From: Kiritimatiellia bacterium
GTDB taxonomy: Bacteria > Verrucomicrobiota > Kiritimatiellia > RFP12 > UBA1067
Direction of reading: 5' to 3'
Assembly (NCBI GenBank): GCA_017459225.1
Contig: JAFUDL010000553.1
Location: 1-17,000, forward strand
Length of the DNA stretch: 17,000 bases
Below the pieces are notes generated by a model that searched no databases, had not been told where the DNA came from, and saw only the letters and a program-made list of their open reading frames with translations. This document shows positions 7,184 to 12,503 of this stretch, in pieces. A program made the position numbers and the translations under genes. Within the stretch, counting starts at the first letter, position 1; every line of letters begins with the position of its first letter.

Positions 7184-8080
7184 ATGGCACAGAAACTTTT
7201 GAAGAGAAAACCGCATAAGGTCACACCTGGTAGGGCGCGCTCGCCGAGCGCGCCGCCACCAGCGGGAGGGTCGTGCACTTGCTCGACCGCTTCTGCCGTC
7301 CTTGTCGGCACGTACAAGGCTAAGCAGCTTGCCTGGATCAAGCGGCACGGTATCTACAACTATCCCGTGAAGGACGGGGACGAGTTCGATGAAAAGTCGT
7401 TCGCGTCCATCAAGGAGCTTTGGCTCTACGCGGATGTAAAGGGTACGCGGCACGTGTTTGAGGCGGAATTCATCGGCATCAAGACCCGTGAGGAGTTGAT
7501 CAGCGAATATGGTTATCCTAACGGGAATGTTTTAGCCGCAAAGAACGCAAAGAGCGCAAAGAATGGTAGGGCGGGCGCGCCGCGCACGCCGCACGGCTCG
7601 CGCTACTATGTCTTCAAAGCGAAACATCTCGACTACGGCCCTCGCCTCGACAACCCCTTCGTGATCGCGCGCACGGCGGATTTCGGCGGACGCTCGGCGA
7701 AGGTGAAGAAAGCCATCGAGCAGTTCAAGGCCGATGGCGAATTCGCGCCACTTGAGCATTACCTTCCCTCCGATCTCGCCATAGTCCCGCGCAACCGCCT
7801 CCGCGTCTGCGAAGCGGCGGTACAATGTCATTTTCTGCAATGGACACCTGTCGTCGGCATGTCGCCTCTTCTTGGGAAAATCGAGAGCATAGTCATGAGC
7901 ATTGGGGAGTTCGGACGCGCTTACTCCCTCTCGTCAAGTGATGCATACGCGTATTTGAAGAAATATAAAGGGCTCGCCTATCTTGACGACTACCATGAAC
8001 CTTTGAGTTGTCTCCCAATGGAATCTCTCGTTGACGATCTTGCCAAGGTTTGCCGTAACAATGGGGGAATGCTGAAATGA
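7184..8080 (+). CDS. Duplicated 214-aa domain fused to a DUF3791-like antitoxin-type tail
   Basis: 298 aa from ATG 7184, chosen because the second copy starts at the matching MAQ codon (8220); a GTG at 7154 is open but lies only 5 nt after the -10 box. Residues 1-214 are nearly identical to the N-terminus of the methyltransferase gene downstream. The domain is mixed alpha/beta with GTYKAKQLAWI, KELWLYADVKGTRHVFEAEFIG and SRYYVF segments. I do not recognise the family; the layout is compatible with a PUA-like (EVE/ASCH) base-reading fold, but that is inference. Two stretches (about 16-37 and 118-138) are encoded by REP-like palindromes and 9-nt repeats and are probably disordered inserts. Residues about 226-298 (ATG 7859 could be the ancestral start) resemble DUF3791, usually the upstream partner of DUF3990 in toxin-antitoxin-like pairs. 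The stop overlaps the next ATG (ATGA). Confidence 0.7.
   Translation: MAQKLLKRKPHKVTPGRARSPSAPPPAGGSCTCSTASAVLVGTYKAKQLAWIKRHGIYNYPVKDGDEFDEKSFASIKELWLYADVKGTRHVFEAEFIGIKTREELISEYGYPNGNVLAAKNAKSAKNGRAGAPRTPHGSRYYVFKAKHLDYGPRLDNPFVIARTADFGGRSAKVKKAIEQFKADGEFAPLEHYLPSDLAIVPRNRLRVCEAAVQCHFLQWTPVVGMSPLLGKIESIVMSIGEFGRAYSLSSSDAYAYLKKYKGLAYLDDYHEPLSCLPMESLVDDLAKVCRNNGGMLK
7229..7257 (+). repeat. REP-like palindrome A1 (GTAG type)
   Basis: GGTAG, then a perfect 9-bp inverted repeat (7234-7242 with 7246-7254) around a 3-nt loop, then GCC. GTAG next to a hairpin is the hallmark of REP elements mobilised by RAYT (IS200/IS605-related) transposases. It lies inside the coding sequence. Confidence 0.7.
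7264..7290 (+). repeat. REP-like palindrome A2 (GGAG type)
   Basis: GGAG (7265-7268) followed by arms 7269-7276 and 7281-7288 around an ACTT loop, with one T-T mismatch. It has the same orientation as A1 and lies 7 nt after it. Confidence 0.55.
7537..7563 (+). repeat. Three tandem 9-nt repeats (CGCAAAGAA type), copy 1
   Basis: Three CGCAAAGA(A/G) units in a row, encoding the AAKNAKSAKN stretch, immediately upstream of a REP-like element at 7565. Confidence 0.85.
7565..7593 (+). repeat. REP-like palindrome A3 (GTAG type)
   Basis: GGTAG, arms 7570-7578 and 7582-7590 pairing at 8 of 9 positions, 3-nt loop, then GCA. Arm sequences differ from those at the same place in the second copy (8601). 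Confidence 0.6.
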
Positions 8081-8185
8081 TAACCCTCTATCATGGAAGA
8101 CACGTTGACGGGGCTCTATCGAGAGGACCCGATCTATCTATACGACATGCTCTGCGAGGAACGTGGAGTCAAATGCCGTGTGTAA
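8077..8185 (+). pseudogene. Remnant of a DUF3990-like partner gene
   Basis: ATG 8077 overlaps the preceding stop and encodes MITLYHG, a typical start of DUF3990 proteins, which normally follow DUF3791 genes. The reading frame then degenerates: a more protein-like sequence continues in another frame from 8093 (MEDTLTGLYREDPIYLYDM and onward) to a stop at 8183-8185. DUF3990 proteins are much longer, so most of the gene seems deleted or frameshifted. The 8077 frame stays open to 8406, but beyond about 8190 it only shadows the next gene. The 30-aa frame at 8093-8185 could instead be a genuine small peptide or another gene's tail. Confidence 0.45.
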
Positions 8186-8219
8186 CCGAGCACTTGGAAT
8201 ATCACAGGATGGAATCAGA

Positions 8220-10157
8220 ATGGCACAGACACTTTTGCAGAGAAAACCGCGTAAGGTCACACCTGGTAGGGCGCGCTCGCCGAGCGCGCAGCCGCCTGCG
8301 GGAGGGTCGCGCACTTGCGCGACCGCCTCCGCCGTCCTTGTCGGCACGTACAAGGCGAAGCAACTCGCCTGGATCAAGCGCCATGGCATCTACAACTACC
8401 CCGTGAAGGACGGGGACGAGTTCGATGAAAAGTCGTTCGCGTCCATCAAGGAACTTTGGCTCTACGCGGATGTAAAGGGTACGCGGCATGTGTTTGAGGC
8501 GGAATTCATCGGCATCAAGACCCGTGAGGAGCTGATCAGCGAATATGGTTATCCCGACGGGAATGTTTTAGCCGCAAAGAACGCAAAGAGCGCAAAGAAT
8601 GGTAGGGCGCGACCACCGGGCGCGCCGCACGGCTCGCGCTACTATGTCTTCAGTGCGAAGTATCTCGACTACGGCCCTCGCCTAGACGACCCGTTCGTGA
8701 TCGCGCGCACGGCGGACTTCGGCGGGCGTTCGGCGAAGGTGAAGAAGGCCATCGAGCAGTTCAAGGCCGACGGCGAATTCGCTCCACTCGAGCATTACCT
8801 TCCCTCCGACCTCTCCAAAGTCCCGCGCAACCGCCTCCGCGTCTGTGAGGCTGCGGTGCAGATGACATTTCTCCCGCAAATGTTAATTCCTGACAATCCT
8901 CCATTGAGTCTCGCTAATGTCCACAGACCAATAGGCATAGACCTTTTCGCTGGATGTGGTGGGTTGTCTTTGGGTTTTGAGCAAGCAGGATTTGATATTG
9001 TTGCGGCAGTCGAGATTGATCCAATACATGCGGCAGTTCATGAATACAATTTCCCCTATTCAAAGACAATATGTGCCGACATCAAGAATGTCGATGGAGC
9101 GGATATTCGTAGATTGGCGAATATCGGTGACCGCGATGTTGATGTTGTTTTTGGCGGAGCTCCCTGTCAGGGTTTTTCGATGATAGGGAAAAGAGCACTT
9201 GAAGATCCGCGAAATCAGCTGATAAGTCATTACCTCCGTATTGTAAGGGATATTCGGCCAAAGTATTGCGTATTGGAGAATGTAAAAGGGTTGACGATTG
9301 GGCGGCATGCACAATTTCTTGAAGAGTTAATAGCTGAATTGAGAGCGATTCGCTACAAGGTGCTGCTTCCGTATCGTGTTTTGAATGCTGCGGACTACGG
9401 CGTTCCGCAGAATCGTGAGCGGTTGTTCTTGATTGCGGCACGAGAAGATCAAGAATTGCCTGAGTATCCAAAGCCGAGCAGTGCACGAATAACAGTTCAA
9501 GACGCCATATCAGATATTCCAGATGCCGATCAATACGAATCTCTTTTGGCGGATGATTCCGTAGCGGTTAAATGGCGGACGGAAAGAGGGTATGCGCGGC
9601 AATTACGAGGGCTGATTCCTGATGAAACGAATTTCGGGTATGAGCGTGAGTTTGATCTGAATCAATTGACCTCGAGTATGCGAACAATACACGGCGCTGT
9701 CAGCCAAGAGCGATTCTTGACTGCTCGACAAGGAGAGACAGAGCCGCATAGCCGGTTTTTTAAGCTGGCTTGGGGTGGTCAATCTAACACGCTTCGAGCG
9801 GGGACGGACAGTGCGCGAGGAGGTTTTACATCTCCGCGTCCAATTCACCCTGAACTCCCGCGAGTAATTACAGTTCGAGAAGCGGCGCGCATTCATTCCT
9901 ATCCGGATTGGTTTCGTTTTAACAAGACAAAATGGCATGGATTCCGCGAGATTGGCAATAGCGTCCCACCTCGATTGGCACGTGCGGTCGGGGGGGCGAT
10001 AATGTCTGCACTTGGAGTGCGCCCTTGCAAGCCAGTATGTGTAATAAAGACGGGAGACCAATCGTTGCTTGGTTTTGACATGCGCTCGGCCGCAGATTAC
10101 TTTGGTGTTTCTCGCAATGTGATTGCTCAACGAAAGAGGAAAAAAGATGGCAAGTAA
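8220..10157 (+). CDS. C5 cytosine DNA methyltransferase with fused 214-aa N-terminal domain
   Basis: 645 aa. ATG 8220 matches the start of the first copy. Residues 1-214 are the duplicated domain. Residues about 236-590 are a complete C5 methyltransferase: motif I FAGCGG (243-248), motif IV PCQ with catalytic C316, motif VI ENV (E353), motif VIII QNRER (397-401), motif X GNSVPP (579-584). It transfers methyl from AdoMet to cytosine C5 in a short recognition sequence that cannot be read from the protein. After motif X there is an extra tail of about 60 residues ending in a helix-turn-helix-like, basic stretch (SAADYFGVSRNVIAQRKRK). Base composition drops sharply after about 8865: the N-terminal part is GC-rich like the neighbours and the enzyme part is AT-richer, so the gene is a chimera. 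In-frame ATGs at 8862 and 8880 could be the original methyltransferase start but lack a clear ribosome site. The next gene overlaps by 11 nt. Confidence 0.93.
   Translation: MAQTLLQRKPRKVTPGRARSPSAQPPAGGSRTCATASAVLVGTYKAKQLAWIKRHGIYNYPVKDGDEFDEKSFASIKELWLYADVKGTRHVFEAEFIGIKTREELISEYGYPDGNVLAAKNAKSAKNGRARPPGAPHGSRYYVFSAKYLDYGPRLDDPFVIARTADFGGRSAKVKKAIEQFKADGEFAPLEHYLPSDLSKVPRNRLRVCEAAVQMTFLPQMLIPDNPPLSLANVHRPIGIDLFAGCGGLSLGFEQAGFDIVAAVEIDPIHAAVHEYNFPYSKTICADIKNVDGADIRRLANIGDRDVDVVFGGAPCQGFSMIGKRALEDPRNQLISHYLRIVRDIRPKYCVLENVKGLTIGRHAQFLEELIAELRAIRYKVLLPYRVLNAADYGVPQNRERLFLIAAREDQELPEYPKPSSARITVQDAISDIPDADQYESLLADDSVAVKWRTERGYARQLRGLIPDETNFGYEREFDLNQLTSSMRTIHGAVSQERFLTARQGETEPHSRFFKLAWGGQSNTLRAGTDSARGGFTSPRPIHPELPRVITVREAARIHSYPDWFRFNKTKWHGFREIGNSVPPRLARAVGGAIMSALGVRPCKPVCVIKTGDQSLLGFDMRSAADYFGVSRNVIAQRKRKKDGK
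8265..8293 (+). repeat. REP-like palindrome B1 (GTAG type)
   Basis: The same element as A1 in the second gene copy: GGTAG, arms 8270-8278 and 8282-8290 (8 of 9 pairs), 3-nt loop, then GCC. Confidence 0.7.
8300..8327 (+). repeat. REP-like palindrome B2 (GGAG type)
   Basis: GGAG followed by a perfect 8-bp stem (8305-8312 with 8317-8324) and an ACTT loop. The T-T mismatch of A2 is a G-C pair here. Confidence 0.6.
8573..8599 (+). repeat. Three tandem 9-nt repeats (CGCAAAGAA type), copy 2
   Basis: Identical to 7537-7563 and directly before the REP-like element at 8601. Confidence 0.85.
8601..8629 (+). repeat. REP-like palindrome B3 (GTAG type)
   Basis: GGTAG, arms 8606-8614 and 8618-8626 pairing at 8 of 9, 3-nt loop, then GCA. 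Both arms differ from A3 although the flanking sequence is nearly identical. Confidence 0.6.
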
Positions 10158-10956
10158 TACAGGAAATGTTAGCTCGTATGCTGCGATTGTCTCGCACATT
10201 TTTTCTGCTGGGTATAAACCTGGCGTCAAGAAGATACCGTTCCATCGTGATGAGATTGTAGCGGTTGCGAAGAAACTAAAGGTGTCATTACCAAAGAATC
10301 TTGGCGATGTCGTGTATGCGTATCGGTATCGTAAAGCATTGCCGCCTGACATTATCAAGACTCAGCCTCAAGGGTTTGAATGGATAATTGAAGGCGCTGG
10401 CGACGCGAAATATGTATTCAGGTTGGTTCCGTTTAATCGGATTGTACCTAACCCAAATCTTCTCTCCATTAAAATACCCGATGCTACGCCTGAGATAATT
10501 GGCAAGTATGCGCTTGGTGACGAGCAAGCACTTCTGGCCAAAGTAAGGTACAACCGATTGATAGACATTTTTCTTGGGGCTACAGCATATTCTTTGCAGA
10601 ATCATTTACGAACGAAGGTTCCAGGAATTGGCCAGATTGAAATCGACGAAGTTTATGTCGCGGTTGACAAACATGGGCGTCAGTTCGTTGTTCCTGTGCA
10701 GGCAAAAGGAGGAAGGGACCAACACGGTGTTGTTCAGACGGCGCAGGATATTGCCTGGTGCGAGCAAAAACTGCCCGACTTGATATGTCGGCCAATATCA
10801 GTTCAGTTTGTTACGGCAGCTAAGATAGCCATGTTTGAACTGGTTGCTGATGGTGGAATCATAAAGGTTGCAGAAGAACGGCATTATGAACTGGTTCGGT
10901 CTGATGATATCACGGCGGAGGATTTGCTCACATATCGTAAACTGGCTAAAGGCTAA
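10147..10956 (+). CDS. PD-(D/E)XK-type restriction endonuclease-like protein
   Basis: 269 aa. ATG 10147 has GAGGA (10136-10140) 6 nt upstream and overlaps the methyltransferase stop by 11 nt, so the two are translationally linked. The N-terminal part (about 20-70) is helical and contains KNLGDVVYAYRYR, a segment I associate with endonuclease-like proteins encoded beside C5 methyltransferases. The centre (about 140-190) carries the likely nuclease core: E165 and D167 in QIEIDEVYV, D174, then VVPVQAKGG with Q185 and K187, an (E/Q)xK variant of PD-(D/E)XK. It probably cuts the unmethylated form of the site its neighbour protects, making a type II restriction-modification pair. AT-rich like the methyltransferase, consistent with joint acquisition. 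The family assignment rests on motif and context. Confidence 0.75.
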   Translation: MASNTGNVSSYAAIVSHIFSAGYKPGVKKIPFHRDEIVAVAKKLKVSLPKNLGDVVYAYRYRKALPPDIIKTQPQGFEWIIEGAGDAKYVFRLVPFNRIVPNPNLLSIKIPDATPEIIGKYALGDEQALLAKVRYNRLIDIFLGATAYSLQNHLRTKVPGIGQIEIDEVYVAVDKHGRQFVVPVQAKGGRDQHGVVQTAQDIAWCEQKLPDLICRPISVQFVTAAKIAMFELVADGGIIKVAEERHYELVRSDDITAEDLLTYRKLAKG

Positions 10957-10979
10957 ACAAAGATAGGCTAGGTTGACAT

Positions 10980-11213
10980 ATGAAAACCGTATGTGTTGTG
11001 ACAATCAGCGAGCTGATGGCTGCCCATGCAAATGAAGTTGACGTAGAGGCGTTCGCCAATAATGATGACGCTGTTTCGTGGATTGAAGCGCAAATAGCGG
11101 AGAAAAAAGAAACATATCATCTTGACGAGTCTGCTATAGATGATTGGTATGTCGAGATTGACGGACCAACGCATACCATTCAATACGACATAAAGGAGTG
11201 TATCTTGAAATGA
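10980..11213 (+). CDS. Small acidic protein of unknown function
   Basis: 77 aa, rich in Asp and Glu, with no signal peptide or membrane segment. It begins MKTVCVVTISELMAAHANE and has a predicted helix around NNDDAVSWIEAQIAEKKE. I do not recognise a family. The start has only a weak AGG 7 nt upstream. The stop overlaps the ATG of the ASCH gene (ATGA), so the two are probably co-translated. Base composition is intermediate between the AT-rich endonuclease and the GC-rich ASCH gene. An accessory or antidote role is possible but unsupported. Confidence 0.6.
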   Translation: MKTVCVVTISELMAAHANEVDVEAFANNDDAVSWIEAQIAEKKETYHLDESAIDDWYVEIDGPTHTIQYDIKECILK

Positions 11214-11481
11214 TCACCTCCGCCTTCACATGCACCGGGCCGTATGCAGTTATCATCATGCTTGGAATCAAGCGCGTGGAGAACCGCAGCGCAATGCCCG
11301 TGCCCGCGAAGGGGAGGTGTGCGGTCGGTTGTTCGAAGTCGTTTTGCAAGGAGGAGTACGGCAACTTCATGCAGTGGGCGGCGCATGCGCTGCCGGAGGA
11401 GGAGTTTGAGCGCATTCCCGCATGGGGCGACGTGAAGGAGTGGCCGGGGAAGACCGTGGGGGCGTGCGATTACGAGGCGCG
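11210..11481 (+). repeat. ASCH direct repeat, copy 1
   Basis: About 270 bp nearly identical to 12527-12798 in the same orientation, offset 1317 bp. The two copies flank the 327-aa gene. Confidence 0.9.
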
Positions 11482-11506
11482 CGGGCACAAGATCTTTGTA
11501 AATTGA
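11210..11506 (+). CDS. Truncated ASCH-domain protein (copy 1)
   Basis: 98 aa, beginning MITSAFTCTG. Its first 90 or so codons match the N-terminus of the ASCH-RadC gene at 12527. ASCH is a PUA-like fold that binds RNA or modified nucleobases; the VENRS motif followed by a GRCAVGCSKSF strand and GKTVGACDYE are characteristic. This copy stops after ACDYEARGHKIFVN and lacks the last strands present in copy 2 (up to RGNVGMWQMP), so it may be a fragment without stable fold. AAGGAG (11193-11198) precedes the ATG by 11 nt; an in-frame GTG at 11198 overlaps that site. It ends 13 nt before the next gene. Confidence 0.65.
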   Translation: MITSAFTCTGPYAVIIMLGIKRVENRSAMPVPAKGRCAVGCSKSFCKEEYGNFMQWAAHALPEEEFERIPAWGDVKEWPGKTVGACDYEARGHKIFVN

Positions 11507-11519
11507 AAAGGAAAAATCT

Positions 11520-12503
11520 ATGCAAGACGCAAAAACCAAGGAACAACTTGAGTACGCGCATCGTCTGATTGACGGCGAAGCGGCGTCTTCAAAGCAGATC
11601 GCCGAGGGGGCGCGGATCATCAGGGAGCTCGCCGAGAACGCCGACTGCCTTGAAGCATGGCAGTATATGCTCGAATGTCATGAGCGTGGCGTTGGACCGT
11701 TCAAGACGAACAAGTTCCGCCGGGCGGCCAAGGCGGCCATCGCCCGTCTTAACTTCCTGCAGAGCGAGGAGAATCGTTCCGATGCTTCGGACACGACGGA
11801 TTTCTCATGGTGCAAGAGCAAGGCCCAGCGCGAGGCGAAGGTACAGGAATACCGCAACGCGCGTCGCCAGCTCGACAAGTTCATGACGGACTGCGTGCAG
11901 CCGATTGTGCCCCGGAGTCAATATGTCGCCGCCGCCGCGCGTATCGGACTTAACTGGCAGAGACGGACAGCGTTCTCCGAAAACGAGGGTTTCGCCATCG
12001 CCGACTTCGCCTGCATGTACGACGATTCCTGCGGCTTTGTTCCAGTTGACCGGGCGATCAGGGAAACCAAACCCGGCAAGAACCCCGATTACGACGCCTC
12101 GATGAAGAGGCTGAGCCACTTGCGCTACTCGTGGGCGAGGATTGACGAACTGGTGCCTGGATGCGGAATGAAATGCCGCGACATGCTGACGGATGAGAAG
12201 TTTTTCCTCTTCGAGCGGAATATGAGCAAGTTCCCCCTTTTGCTGGATGGTGTGATAACGGGCGGCTTCGTGCCAGTCGGCAATTGCTTCATGCACACGG
12301 GATTCGGAGTTCCTATTCCACGTGAGGCTCTCACGGAAGGGACGATTGATGATATGCTTGACGAGGTGCTTGACGAGCTCAAAATTCCGCGAGAACATCC
12401 GATTGTCCTTACCAGGGGACAATCCGCCAGTTTTGCCGCAGTTACGATACGGGCACTTCTTCATGCGGGGGTGGCCGATATGCTGAAGCTGTCGTTTCGA
12501 TGA
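11520..12503 (+). CDS. Unrecognised 327-aa protein between ASCH repeats
   Basis: Supported by AAGGA (11508-11512) 7 nt before the ATG, protein-like composition and tight packing. No signal peptide. Residues about 1-60 are helical, and the stretch ADCLEAWQYMLECHERGVG recalls a Sel1/TPR-like repeat. A basic, charged helix (about 95-125, KSKAQREAKVQEYRNARRQ) follows. The C-terminal half has several cysteines (GCGMKCRDM) and ends in an acidic helix (TIDDMLDEVLDELKI). I do not recognise a family and assign no function. Its stop overlaps the ATG at 12500 (ATGA). Lying between two copies of the ASCH sequence, it looks like an inserted payload. Confidence 0.7.
   Translation: MQDAKTKEQLEYAHRLIDGEAASSKQIAEGARIIRELAENADCLEAWQYMLECHERGVGPFKTNKFRRAAKAAIARLNFLQSEENRSDASDTTDFSWCKSKAQREAKVQEYRNARRQLDKFMTDCVQPIVPRSQYVAAAARIGLNWQRRTAFSENEGFAIADFACMYDDSCGFVPVDRAIRETKPGKNPDYDASMKRLSHLRYSWARIDELVPGCGMKCRDMLTDEKFFLFERNMSKFPLLLDGVITGGFVPVGNCFMHTGFGVPIPREALTEGTIDDMLDEVLDELKIPREHPIVLTRGQSASFAAVTIRALLHAGVADMLKLSFR

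Larger units (their letters stand above)
7184..7825 (+). repeat. Direct repeat copy 1 (642 bp, coding)
   Basis: Codons 1-214 align without gaps to 8220-8861, offset 1036 bp. About 18 of 214 residues differ. Differences concentrate in the two REP-containing stretches; the core is almost unchanged at the protein level. Similarity fades just after the AAVQ codons. Confidence 0.92.
8220..8861 (+). repeat. Direct repeat copy 2 (642 bp, coding)
   Basis: The counterpart of 7184-7825, in the same orientation and frame. It ends exactly where the methyltransferase part, of different base composition, begins. Confidence 0.92.

Noticed and set aside
8077..8406. A 109-aa open frame taken as an intact gene
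   Set aside because: Only the first few codons look real (MITLYHG); beyond about 8190 it merely reads the methyltransferase N-terminal repeat in another frame.
7537..8629. CRISPR-like array from the repeated short motifs
   Set aside because: The 9-nt units are contiguous without spacers and lie inside coding sequence; the longer repeats are gene duplications.
8862..10157. Separate methyltransferase gene starting at ATG 8862 or 8880
   Set aside because: No convincing ribosome site precedes these ATGs and the frame is continuous with the upstream domain from 8220; kept as an alternative start only.
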